Shown here piece by piece: positions 6,424 through 15,537 of a stretch of 26,859 nucleotides of DNA (within the stretch, counting starts at the first letter, position 1; every line of letters begins with the position of its first letter). The notes under the pieces were generated by a model. It searched no databases. It was not told where the DNA came from and worked only from the letters and a program-made list of their open reading frames with translations. The DNA is from Promethearchaeota archaeon (GTDB lineage Archaea; Asgardarchaeota; Lokiarchaeia; Sigynarchaeales; SOKP01): positions 1-26,859 of the forward strand of contig WJIN01000257.1 of assembly GCA_014730295.1 (NCBI GenBank), written 5' to 3'. A program made the translations under genes and the position numbers.

Positions 6424-8589
6424 ATGGTGACAAATATCGATGAGTTTCCGGAGTATTTCGAAGATGAGTTTATAAAGGACAATAAGATCCACTTTCGTAA
6501 ATATCAAAATAATATTGTAAAAAGATGCAGCTATCGGAATTCTCTGGTAGTACTTCCCACAGGGTTGGGAAAAACGATTATTGGAGTATTGCTCATAGCA
6601 GACAGATTTCAAAAATATCCAGAACACGGGAAAATACTAGTATTAGCTCCAACACGACCATTAGTGGCACAACATCTTGATTCGTGTGAGAAATTTATTG
6701 ATATAGATGAAAACAAAATAAATGCCTTTACGGGCAAGATCTCACCCGAAAAAAGGCTGCTGTTATTCAATAAATCGCAAATTATTATATCAACACCTCA
6801 AGTAATTAAAAATGATGTGATGAGGGGGCGCTATGATTTAGGCTGTGTATCGTTGATAATTTTTGATGAGGCACACCGTACTAAGGGAAATTACGCCTAT
6901 AATTTTCTCTCTAAGGAGTATATGAAATCGTGCTCCGATCCGTTAATTTTAGGACTTACCGCTTCTCCCGGGAAGAATTACGAGACTATCCAGCAACTTT
7001 GTGATAATTTATTTATCGAGAATGTGATCTTTCGAACGTATGAAGATGAGGATGTGAGCGAATATATACAAGATATCGATATCTTTCTTGAACGGGTGGA
7101 TCTCCCAATTAAAATGTTAGAAATAAGCAAGATAGTCGAAAGTCTTTTTGAGAGATTTTTACGATTTTTCATCGAACGAGACTTAATTCAACCAAATAAA
7201 CGATATTATTCTAAATTAGATTTTTTAAGGATCGCCCAAGATTTAACCATTTCTTTGAAATACGGGGATTTAATTGAAGAAAGCAGGTATGACGGAAGTT
7301 TTAGGGAATTGGCTTTCACATCCCCCAAAATTATAGATATCGTGAGAGAAAATCGGTTAAACATTCATTCGATCTTTTCCTATTGCTCCAGTTGTATCTC
7401 CTTACTCCATGCAAAAGAATTATTGGAAACTCAAGATATTCGATTATTTCTAAATTTTTTCGAACGATTAAAATACAAATCTGACCGAGATAATCTATCT
7501 GCTAAACGCATAACTAATTCGGACCACTTTAGATTGATTGATTCCTTAGTAGAACACGGTTCCTTAGACGAGTTATCTCATCCAAAAATAGATAAGGTTT
7601 TAACTCTTCTTCATGAGGAGATTGATGAATATAATAATGGGAGAATACTTATTTTCACTCAATATAGAGAAATGGCGGACTTTTTAAAGGATAAAATCAA
7701 TTTGGTGTTTGAAGGGAAACTCTCCGCAGAAAAATTCATTGGGCAAACATCTAAAATGGATGATAAAGGTTTTACTCAAACAAAACAGATTGAAATTTTA
7801 CAAAAGTTTAGGAGAGGTGAAATTAATGTGCTAACAGCAACCAGCGTAGCAGAAGAGGGGTTAGATGTTCCCAATGTGGATGCTATAATTTTTTATGAGC
7901 CTGTTGCATCCGAGATCCGCCTAATTCAGAGGAGAGGGAGAACAGGACGGCATTCGAGTGGAAGATGTTATATTTTAATTGCAAATGATACCTTAGATGT
8001 TCCATTTTTTAGAGTTTCTAATCGTAAAGAAGAGACAATGAACTCGGTGCTATGTGGAGAGGGACATAATCTCGATTTAACCGAAAATATCAGTCGCTCA
8101 AATATCAATTTTAGTTCACTACCCAGATATCTTTCTGATCTACAAATTATCAAAAATTTCAGAAATCGACGAGAACGAGAAAAAGAACTTTTGGCAAATC
8201 GATCTATTGAGGAAATTTGCGAAGACTTTGATAAATTCTCTCAATCTGAACAGTATAATGAGTTAAAAAATTACGGCGTGAGCTTTTTTTCTGATGTCGC
8301 CAATATTAATAAAACTAAAATAAAACAAAGAGTCTTAAAAATGAAAGGAAAAATACCAAAAAAAGAAAACAAAAAAAGAAAACAATATATTAACAACAAC
8401 GTCAAAACCTTAATTCGATTGGTTGAAACCTATAATAAAAATAATCGGATTGGAGTAGAAAAATTACAAGAATTAGCCGAATTTGAAGAGATTGAGGGGA
8501 AAAAATTTTATATTCATCTCAATAGAGCATGTTATTTAGGGTATCTTAAAAAAGGAAATGATTTCATTACCTTACTTAAAGAGCTTTAA
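6424..8589 (+). CDS. Hef/FANCM-like DEAH helicase lacking the nuclease domain
   Basis: This 721-residue superfamily-2 helicase belongs to the Hef/FANCM/Mph1 branch. Motif I is LPTGLGKT (44-51), motif II FDEAH (147-151), motif III TAS (179-181), motif V ATSVAEEGLDVP (472-483) and motif VI QRRGRTGR (502-509). Residues 200-385 form the helical insertion between the two RecA lobes that is typical of Hef and helps bind forked DNA. FIGQTSKMDDKGFTQ (438-452) is also a Hef hallmark. Archaeal Hef normally ends in an XPF/ERCC4 nuclease with a GDxxxxERK centre; none is present. Residues 570-721 are instead Lys-rich (KKENKKRKQ) with a small helical, perhaps winged-helix, end. The role is probably remodelling of stalled forks or branched DNA. 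The gene ends 10 bp from the convergent coiled-coil gene. Confidence 0.88.
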   Translation: MVTNIDEFPEYFEDEFIKDNKIHFRKYQNNIVKRCSYRNSLVVLPTGLGKTIIGVLLIADRFQKYPEHGKILVLAPTRPLVAQHLDSCEKFIDIDENKINAFTGKISPEKRLLLFNKSQIIISTPQVIKNDVMRGRYDLGCVSLIIFDEAHRTKGNYAYNFLSKEYMKSCSDPLILGLTASPGKNYETIQQLCDNLFIENVIFRTYEDEDVSEYIQDIDIFLERVDLPIKMLEISKIVESLFERFLRFFIERDLIQPNKRYYSKLDFLRIAQDLTISLKYGDLIEESRYDGSFRELAFTSPKIIDIVRENRLNIHSIFSYCSSCISLLHAKELLETQDIRLFLNFFERLKYKSDRDNLSAKRITNSDHFRLIDSLVEHGSLDELSHPKIDKVLTLLHEEIDEYNNGRILIFTQYREMADFLKDKINLVFEGKLSAEKFIGQTSKMDDKGFTQTKQIEILQKFRRGEINVLTATSVAEEGLDVPNVDAIIFYEPVASEIRLIQRRGRTGRHSSGRCYILIANDTLDVPFFRVSNRKEETMNSVLCGEGHNLDLTENISRSNINFSSLPRYLSDLQIIKNFRNRREREKELLANRSIEEICEDFDKFSQSEQYNELKNYGVSFFSDVANINKTKIKQRVLKMKGKIPKKENKKRKQYINNNVKTLIRLVETYNKNNRIGVEKLQELAEFEEIEGKKFYIHLNRACYLGYLKKGNDFITLLKEL

Positions 8590-8599
8590 TTACCCCCTA

Positions 8600-11500
8600 T
8601 CACATTTCGATATCTTCCTCTTCTTGTCGTTTTTTAAACAGATAATACATCAATCCCAAAATTATAAATATGGGGATTATGAGGACGAAGAAGTTAAATC
8701 CACTTAATAACAGCAGATAATAGCTAAATGTGAGCATGGAAGCAAAAAATGCAATAATAGAACTATAATGACTAGTAAAATTCTTTAATCGATTCAAAAA
8801 TTGATAAAGTTTATAATTCATAGATTTTATGACTTGAAGCTCTTTTTCATCTATATTTTCTAACACTTCAGGGTCTTCGTAATAAATACTGATTCTTGGA
8901 TCATATTTTCCTTTTAGTTCCCCAGCACTTATTAAGGTAAGCATATGGTCTTGAATATTTTGTTTTTTGATCTTCAATTCTTTATGCAAAAATGAGATTG
9001 TCAGAAAGCGATTTGAAACAGCTTCAATTGCCATTTCAATGAAGTTTTTGAGAATCAAACGCTCAAGAGATTTTACTTTTTCGGTTAAAATCGAATCATA
9101 ATCATCCAGATATTTTTTAAAATCATCTAAAATGTATTTATTCTTTGTCTCGAAATCATTGGCTTTCCTGCCAAATTCTCTAACCATTCCTAAAACATTG
9201 TTGTTTATTTCCTTAACATTTTCTTCGATTTTCTCTACTCTCTTATCTATTCTAGAATATGCCCGTTTAAATTCTTTAATTTCAATATAGTCTTCTACTC
9301 GAGATTGGAGCATACCCAATAATTGACTCAACTTAATTTTACAATTGCTAATATATTGCATTAACTGACTCCGAAAGAGTTCATTTCGTTTGATCAGAAT
9401 TTTGTGATTAATGTTTTTAATTGTTTTATTGTAGTTTTCTAAGAATTTGTTTTTCTTTTTAACAAAATATTCTCGTAATTCTGGGGTTAGCTTTCTCATT
9501 TCTTCCTTTTCTTCCAATTCCTTTTGCAATTCCTCTTCAATATCATTCTGAACATCCGAGATATATTCCTCAAATTCCTCTTTTTTCCGATCAAAGTGTT
9601 CCCTTATTCGTTCATAGGATTCTGTATCATCTAGTAATTCATTGAGTTTTGATAATTCTTGTTCAATTTCGACAGCTAAGGAGTTATAATCCTTTTCAAT
9701 AGTATTCTGGAGTTTTCTAAATATTTCCAAACTAATTTTTATCTTTTTCAGTGCCGCTTTGGATTCCTGGATAATATTATTAAAGTATTCTTCAGTCTCC
9801 TTGTAGTCTTTTCTACTATTTAGATCGATATTTAATTCTTTTATTTTTTGTTCAAAACGCTCTCGAAGTAAGATCTCAAAATTGTCTAATTCTTCCAAGC
9901 GGCTAGTTAATTCTACAATATTAACACCAAGTGTTCTATTTTTTATACATGAATCATAGAGACTTAATGTTTTGCTAATTGTTTCATTATTGTACCGAAT
10001 TATTTTATTGTTGATAAAACTCCTGAGTTCTTTGTTTTTATAATATGAATCGGTATAGATGAGTATCTTTTTCTCGCTTTCATGAAGTTCTCCATTAAAT
10101 TTTGAGAATTCAATCATCTCTTTAATTCGAGTTTTTATCTCTTTACATTTGATATTTAATTTTTTTGAGAGATATTTTACATCAATTTGATTAGTACCTG
10201 TTTTTTCTGAGAGATAGTGGATATTTACAGCAACAATTTTATTGGTGTATTCTTCTTTAAGGTTTTTAATCTCATTCCTAAGATATTCATTGAATTTCTC
10301 CCATTGCATTATGCTTAATTTCGATTTTTCTTCAAAATTTTCTATGAGATCATCATTCTCCTCATAAAGGTCTGTGTAATCTTCATTTAAATCTTCGAAA
10401 AATTCTAAAATCTTTTCAAATTCTTCATTCAAATCCTTAATACTAAGTTTTTGAAGATATTCCTTCTTGTCGAGCTTTTGCTTGTAATCGACGAGCTTCT
10501 TTCTGCATTCTTGGATATTATCTGATATGAGCGTATCAAATTTCTCGATTTTTGCTCGATTTCTCTCTTTAATGACTTTCTCTTTTAAATCATGGTTTTT
10601 TTCAGCAACAATCTCTATGATATTTTCCTCTAATTTATCCAGTCCATCTTGAAGATATTGAAATAAAACATATAGTTTCTGTTTTTCTTTTATTTTCTTC
10701 TTTACTTTTTTATGGAGTTTTTTAATCTCATCAAGTTTTTTATCTAAAATAATATCCAATTCATCTTTTATCAAATCAAACGCAGCTTTAAAATCGCTTT
10801 CATTTACTTTAAGTTTAGCTTTCTTATCGATGGCGGCAATTTGCTCTTTTAAATCATCACGCTGATCTTGGATGTTTCCCATTGTAGCTTTGAAAAAGTC
10901 CAAACCTTCAGAATAATATCGAAATATTTTCTCTAATTCTTCTTTTATGCCAACCCAGTAAGCGATGAGTTGTTTATGCTTTTTTATTAACTTTTCTTCT
11001 TTAGACGTTATTTTTTGAGAAATATTGTAAACAACCTTATCAAACTTTTCCATATTAGAGGTAATTTTATTGAATTCATCGACAATCAAAGTGAAATCTT
11101 CATGACTATATCCATCCTCAAGCGTTTCACTCATGAATTTTCTAAAGTGGTTTATTTCCTTATTAAAATAACTATCTAAATTCTTAAGACGATTATCAAG
11201 CTCCTCTAAAATATTATCGAATTTTCTAATTTCCTCCCTTTCAGAAATTTTCTCTTTTAGTTGAGCATTAATTTCATTTAATTTCTGACTTAAAATGGAA
11301 TATAGATGATTCCATCTATTGATTTCTGTACCCAAGGTGGCTTTCAAGTTAAGATAATACAAATCTTCATTAAAGGAATTTTCTATATTTTCATTTAGAA
11401 AATCGGCTTCCATAAGTGCATTTCTAACAATAAAACTCAACCGTTCCTTAGCTATTTCTATTTCATTGATATACAAATAACTCTCAATTTCTTCCCTTAT

Positions 11501-13030
11501 CTGTTTAGTGATATTCTTTAATTTTAAAGTCATATTATAGATATCATTTTTAATTTCCCGTAATATCTTTTTCTCCTCAAACAGGCGCTCGCTGTTTATT
11601 TTTGTGTCAGATACAATAATATTTTCTAAGAAAAAATCCAAGTAAAAATAATATTTAGTGAAGAAGAGCATCTTTTTTTTTGTTTTGACCTGTCCATGGA
11701 AAAAATGTTGTGATTTCATATCATCTATTAAATTCTTGAACTCACCAATCTTAATTTGAGTGTTGGGATACTTTGTATTGAATTTATCCATGATTTCAGA
11801 TAACGAAATAACACTTTTATTTGAGAGCTGTTCATAAAGCTCTGAGGCCAAAATCTTTTCGCTGGGAGTTAAATTCCGTAAAAAGTTTTTAAATTCTACC
11901 TTATTATTCAGAATTTTAAGATTGAACGTATAATTCAAATTAATATAAGAGATTATTTCTTCTTCCACATTACTAAGTCCAAATAAGCTTTTTAATTGTT
12001 TTACTTCTATATAACCATTCTTTTCAATTTCTTTAAATAATGCTCTTTCTATTTCTTCGATAAATTTGTTCCATATAATTGATAAAATGATGATCAATTT
12101 AGAAATTTCAATGAGAGAGTTCAATTCCCATGTTGATTCATTAACGAGTACTTGGTTAAGTTTTAAATTTATAAAAGAATAGATTCCTGAAGGATTATAA
12201 TCTAAAAGCCAAGAATAGTTTTCTAAGGTATAACTTACCCAGAATGTCGTATTAATATTTCCTTTCTTTTCTTTGAAGCTATACCCTCCATCTTCTTGTT
12301 GGTATTCATGCAAGAATTGAATATATTCCTCCTTTACCCGAAGTTCTAAATCTAGAACCTTTTGACATAATAATTTAAACACTATATCAGGCTCTTCTTT
12401 TAGATCATCTAGGTATCCGTTAAATTTTGATTTATGATTTCTTACGTCGACACCTAACAATAGTAATAGTTCCAAAACGAAATATAGTGTTCTTGATGGT
12501 GAAGTACGTTTACATATCTCACAATTTTTATCTAAACAATGAATGAATTCATCATCTTTATCATGAGCGTTAATAAATTCCTTTAATTCTGTTAAAACTA
12601 CGCTCTCTCCCCTTGATTTAAGATAGATGCCAAGGTTTTCCATTATCTTCAAACTTGATAATGCATAATAAGTTGACCATATATCTGGTTTCTTCTGTTG
12701 AGAAAAAGGTGAATTGATAAAACCTAACATTCCGTCTTTTTCAATCTCACATTTCTCAATATAATTTACAATATGTTCTTTTATCTCATCAGCTAGTTCT
12801 TCTCTGAGGTACTTATTAAGTAGCAGAAACCAAAAAATGTGTCTGAGGGACACATCTTTAAAATCAAAAATATCTTTCTTATAGAAATCTAGAAATTGAA
12901 TTATTTTATCGTATTGGCTGAAGTAGAATGAGCCGATACCTTGCTTTTCAATTTGAACAAATGATTTGAATGGTTCTTTTTTAAAGACGGTAATGTAAGG
13001 ATACGCGCTATCCTTGGTCGTGAGGGTCAT
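8600..13030 (-). CDS. giant tail-anchored coiled-coil protein with alpha-toroid-like head
   Basis: The protein has 1476 residues and I know no exact family for it. Residues 95-290 contain two repeats resembling the alpha-toroid of prenyltransferases and terpenoid cyclases: LGFINSPFSQQKKPDIWST followed by a YYALSSLKIM helix, and EDGGYSF followed by TTFWVSYTLENY. A CxxxxCxxC cluster (C165, C170, C173) lies between them. Winged-helix-like segments occur at about 325-385, 405-465, 930-995 and 1335-1390. Residues 485-925 and 1000-1330 are almost pure charged coiled coil. Two hydrophobic helices at about 1424-1442 and 1446-1465, followed by the KKRQEEEDIEM tail, form a C-terminal membrane hairpin, so nearly all of the protein should face the cytoplasm. 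A role as membrane tether or scaffold is an inference from architecture. No toroid catalytic residues can be assigned. The winged-helix regulator gene lies 98 bp upstream on the same strand. Confidence 0.8.
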   Translation of the reverse strand: MTLTTKDSAYPYITVFKKEPFKSFVQIEKQGIGSFYFSQYDKIIQFLDFYKKDIFDFKDVSLRHIFWFLLLNKYLREELADEIKEHIVNYIEKCEIEKDGMLGFINSPFSQQKKPDIWSTYYALSSLKIMENLGIYLKSRGESVVLTELKEFINAHDKDDEFIHCLDKNCEICKRTSPSRTLYFVLELLLLLGVDVRNHKSKFNGYLDDLKEEPDIVFKLLCQKVLDLELRVKEEYIQFLHEYQQEDGGYSFKEKKGNINTTFWVSYTLENYSWLLDYNPSGIYSFINLKLNQVLVNESTWELNSLIEISKLIIILSIIWNKFIEEIERALFKEIEKNGYIEVKQLKSLFGLSNVEEEIISYINLNYTFNLKILNNKVEFKNFLRNLTPSEKILASELYEQLSNKSVISLSEIMDKFNTKYPNTQIKIGEFKNLIDDMKSQHFFHGQVKTKKKMLFFTKYYFYLDFFLENIIVSDTKINSERLFEEKKILREIKNDIYNMTLKLKNITKQIREEIESYLYINEIEIAKERLSFIVRNALMEADFLNENIENSFNEDLYYLNLKATLGTEINRWNHLYSILSQKLNEINAQLKEKISEREEIRKFDNILEELDNRLKNLDSYFNKEINHFRKFMSETLEDGYSHEDFTLIVDEFNKITSNMEKFDKVVYNISQKITSKEEKLIKKHKQLIAYWVGIKEELEKIFRYYSEGLDFFKATMGNIQDQRDDLKEQIAAIDKKAKLKVNESDFKAAFDLIKDELDIILDKKLDEIKKLHKKVKKKIKEKQKLYVLFQYLQDGLDKLEENIIEIVAEKNHDLKEKVIKERNRAKIEKFDTLISDNIQECRKKLVDYKQKLDKKEYLQKLSIKDLNEEFEKILEFFEDLNEDYTDLYEENDDLIENFEEKSKLSIMQWEKFNEYLRNEIKNLKEEYTNKIVAVNIHYLSEKTGTNQIDVKYLSKKLNIKCKEIKTRIKEMIEFSKFNGELHESEKKILIYTDSYYKNKELRSFINNKIIRYNNETISKTLSLYDSCIKNRTLGVNIVELTSRLEELDNFEILLRERFEQKIKELNIDLNSRKDYKETEEYFNNIIQESKAALKKIKISLEIFRKLQNTIEKDYNSLAVEIEQELSKLNELLDDTESYERIREHFDRKKEEFEEYISDVQNDIEEELQKELEEKEEMRKLTPELREYFVKKKNKFLENYNKTIKNINHKILIKRNELFRSQLMQYISNCKIKLSQLLGMLQSRVEDYIEIKEFKRAYSRIDKRVEKIEENVKEINNNVLGMVREFGRKANDFETKNKYILDDFKKYLDDYDSILTEKVKSLERLILKNFIEMAIEAVSNRFLTISFLHKELKIKKQNIQDHMLTLISAGELKGKYDPRISIYYEDPEVLENIDEKELQVIKSMNYKLYQFLNRLKNFTSHYSSIIAFFASMLTFSYYLLLLSGFNFFVLIIPIFIILGLMYYLFKKRQEEEDIEM

Positions 13031-13128
13031 TAGTTTCTCAATATCAATAAGACTTTTGTTATTAATACAAATTCATATTAATATTTTTATTGGAAATAGA
13101 ACTTAACGTAAAAATTCTCAATTTGTAT

Positions 13129-13770
13129 TTAATCTACAGTAATAGAAATATCTACATAGGATTCTTCCTTTTCATGAGAGATATTTATCTTTTCTACATT
13201 ACAGTTTATATTCCGGTTAAATAAGTCCGAGAATTGTTTTTCAATGATACCTGCTATGATGTAGAAATGGTATATAAATTCTTCGGAGTCTCTAATAAAT
13301 TCTGAATTTGTAAACCTATATACTGCTTTTTTACCCGAATTCTGAATATTGGGTTCCGAGATTTTAATATTCGGTTGCATTAAATCAAAGGAAGGATAAA
13401 ATTTCCTGAATGCCTCAAAATAGAGTTCTATAATTGGGGTCCCTCTCATTCCTTTTAATTGCTTCTTAGATTTTTCGCTTTGATCGAAATTAATATATTT
13501 TACGCTGTCTCTTCCAATTTGTTTTAATTTTTCTTTGTTATTGGAATAGTGTTTTTTCATACCCGCAATTATTGCCTTATAATAAGAAAGAGCGATGCGT
13601 TTCGGAAAAAATGCTTGTTTTTTACTGAAGTATAGATTATATGCTCCTACTTTTTTTTTGTAAATCTCATCATTATCTTCTAAGATTGAAATATATTTTG
13701 ACACGGTATTTCTTGAAAATCCCGTTCCTTCGGCGATATCGGTCTTAGTTAAACCGCTGGGATTATTCAT
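13129..13770 (-). CDS. winged-helix regulator with V4R-like C-terminal domain
   Basis: From the ATG at 13770 this is 213 residues. The N-terminus is a winged helix (LTKTDIAEGTGFSRNTVSKY recognition region, residues 7-26, wing to about residue 50). Residues 55-213 could be a ligand-binding domain. Its end (AGIIEKQFSDLFNRNINC followed by a beta hairpin) recalls the V4R/Bet3-like fold used by archaeal sensors, a weak resemblance. The start is doubtful: the frame stays open upstream to 13842 and encodes KKEILEYLMNNPSG, which would be the missing first helix of the winged helix, yet contains no ATG, GTG or TTG. An AAGGAG lies 15 nt before the ATG, a longer than usual spacing. The gene lies just upstream of the giant coiled-coil gene on the same strand and could regulate it. 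Confidence 0.7.
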   Translation of the reverse strand: MNNPSGLTKTDIAEGTGFSRNTVSKYISILEDNDEIYKKKVGAYNLYFSKKQAFFPKRIALSYYKAIIAGMKKHYSNNKEKLKQIGRDSVKYINFDQSEKSKKQLKGMRGTPIIELYFEAFRKFYPSFDLMQPNIKISEPNIQNSGKKAVYRFTNSEFIRDSEEFIYHFYIIAGIIEKQFSDLFNRNINCNVEKINISHEKEESYVDISITVD

Positions 13771-13859
13771 TAAGTATTCAAGTATCTCCTTTTTATAATC
13801 GGTGCCGTGCTTTTTATTATTAATTTTTATTACACCCGATAGTTAAAACGCAATAATAT

Positions 13860-13868
13860 GTTTATATC
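13860..13868 (-). promoter_or_regulatory. TATA box of the winged-helix regulator gene
   Basis: The minus strand reads GATATAAAC. Transcription would start near 13838, inside the open frame upstream of the only ATG, so the translated start may lie before 13770. Confidence 0.4.
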
Positions 13869-13972
13869 CGAATTTTGTTAGAAATTGATGATCTCAACTT
13901 GTTTAAGATCACGTATTCTCTATATTATCTTAATTGCCATAAAGGTTAAAAAACTTTTTTTAATTTTAGACT

Positions 13973-13989
13973 GAGAGTCTTTTACTCTC
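13973..13989. repeat. inverted repeat GAGAGT-ctttt-ACTCTC
   Basis: Perfect 6-bp arms lie in the 315-bp divergent gap (13771-14085) between the winged-helix regulator and the broken MFS gene. An operator for the divergent regulator is possible. Apart from promoters I see nothing else in that gap. Confidence 0.35.
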
Positions 13990-14054
13990 TTATCAAAGAT
14001 GTTAAAATCATTCATTCGTAAATTAAATACAAATTGAGTTAGATAAAGAAATAC

Positions 14055-14063
14055 TATTATATA
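14055..14063 (+). promoter_or_regulatory. TATA box of the broken MFS gene
   Basis: TATTATATA is centred 27 nt before the ATG at 14086, so the promoter of the pseudogene still looks intact. Confidence 0.4.
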
Positions 14064-14190
14064 CTTTAAGAAGGAAATAAAATATATGAAACAAAGGAAT
14101 AGGGATAGAACTAAAAGATCGAAATCTTATCTTATTTATCTAATCATCGTGCTAATGTTTTGTGAGATATTGGATACTTACACTACCAAT

Positions 14191-14282
14191 TATCCTAACG
14201 TGATACCTTCGAAATTTCTATTTTCTCCAAGTTCATTATCCTAACGTGATACCTTCGAAATTTCTATTTTCTCCAAGTTCAT
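14191..14282 (+). repeat. 46-bp tandem direct duplication
   Basis: Two identical 46-bp copies, each beginning TTATCCTAACGTGATACC and ending TCCAAGTTCA, lie back to back (about 14191-14236 and 14237-14282), followed by a partial TTATC. The first copy is in frame with the transporter fragment; the second brings the TAA stop at 14242-14244. Confidence 0.9.
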
Positions 14283-14445
14283 TATCAAGTCATTAAAGTC
14301 TATTTAAATACGTCTCTTTCCCTTTACAATATATAGAAAAAAATGGATATCTTCAAAATAAAAAAGAATAGATGGAAGATTTATTGAACTAAAAATCTGT
14401 TAGATAAAGATTTAAGTAACTTTTCATTTCGAAGTTATCACGTTA
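14242..14445. repeat. 204-bp segment bounded by 20-bp inverted repeats
   Basis: The left end TAACGTGATACCTTCGAAAT (second tandem copy) matches the reverse complement of the right end ATTTCGAAGTTATCACGTTA (14426-14445) with one mismatch. Together they bracket the non-coding insert in the transporter gene. This looks like a short non-autonomous element or a fold-back rearrangement. No transposase is encoded inside and no target-site duplication is evident. Confidence 0.55.
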
Positions 14446-15537
14446 GGGGCTCTGCTCCCTCTTATTAATCTTTTCGACTGGTATTATTCAATACACGATA
14501 TATCTTTTTCTGTTGTATTTATTCTTTAGCTCTGATATTTGGGTTATTTATATAAATGAAGAAAGTCCTTCAGATAAACGGGGTCGACTCACTAACTTAG
14601 TACTTATCGGAGGTGTGACAGGTTCTATATTATTACCCATTTTCAGATCTATTTTTATTACAGATACTTCTCCAGCAGGCGCATGGCGGGCAATGCCTAT
14701 ATTTTCAGTGATATTAGGTATTCCTCTAAGTATTATCATTTTTTTCACCTTAAAAGAAACCTCTAAATATGAGGAATATAAAATTGAAGAAATTACTATT
14801 GAAACTAATATTATAAAAAATAACCTTAAAACCATATTTTCTTCAGAAAGAAGAAAAGAATTCATAGCACTGATGTTAATTACTTTTCTGGTAGGTTTTA
14901 ATTACATATTTGTATCTATTGGCGAGCAATATATCAATAGCAGCCCAAATTTGACAGAGGGCGATATTAACATTATCGTGTTGGTAATGAGTCTCGCAGT
15001 TATTCTGGGGTATCTATTCACTGGGATATTTGCGGATAAAGTGGGTAGAAAACCGTTATTTTATATATATTCTATCCTATTTATTATATCAATTCTCACA
15101 GTGATTTTCGGAAGTCGTTTTGAGAATTTAGCTATAATTCCCGTAGCTATAGGCGCTGCTCTTGCTAATATCTCTTATTGGGGTATTGGAGTTGCGATTA
15201 GGTTGGTTGTGGTTGAGGTGGTGCCTACTGATGTTAGAGGAACGGGAAGTGGACTTAAATCTTTGGTAAGTGCATTTGGAATCACATTTGGTTTAGTGTT
15301 AAGTAGTGTTATAACCTATTTTTTCTCGTTAGAACTGTCTTTCATCGTGCTGAGTTTGCTATTAATTTTAAATCTTCCATTGATTTATAAATTCTTGAAA
15401 GAAACGAAGGGCGTCGAATTGAGTGAGATAAAATAGGAATCATATGTATGTTAACAGTACAAAAGCTGTTGTATTTTGATGACGTTTAAAGAGGATAAAT
15501 CATTTTGGTAAAATATTAAAAAATTGAGAAGATATAT

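Larger units (their letters stand above)
14086..15436 (+). pseudogene. broken MFS transporter gene
   Basis: An ATG at 14086 opens a frame whose residues 18-44 (YLIYLIIVLMFCEILDTYTT followed by NYPNVIP) look like the first MFS helix; it stops at 14244. The remainder of a transporter is readable from about 14447, just after a TAG, through GIIQYTIYLFLLYLF and the loop INEESPSDKRGRLTN to the true end at 15436. The GIFADKVGRKPLFY loop (a sugar-porter-like motif A) is intact. Helices 2-4, roughly 70-100 residues, are missing and replaced by about 200 bp of non-coding DNA containing a tandem duplication and an inverted copy. From a TTG at 14513 a truncated protein of 307 residues could still be made, but it lacks the first helices and is unlikely to transport. 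An assembly error at the repeat is an alternative. Confidence 0.75.

Noticed and set aside
14191..14282. CRISPR-like repeat
   Set aside because: There are only two copies, directly adjacent with no spacer, and the first is part of a coding sequence.
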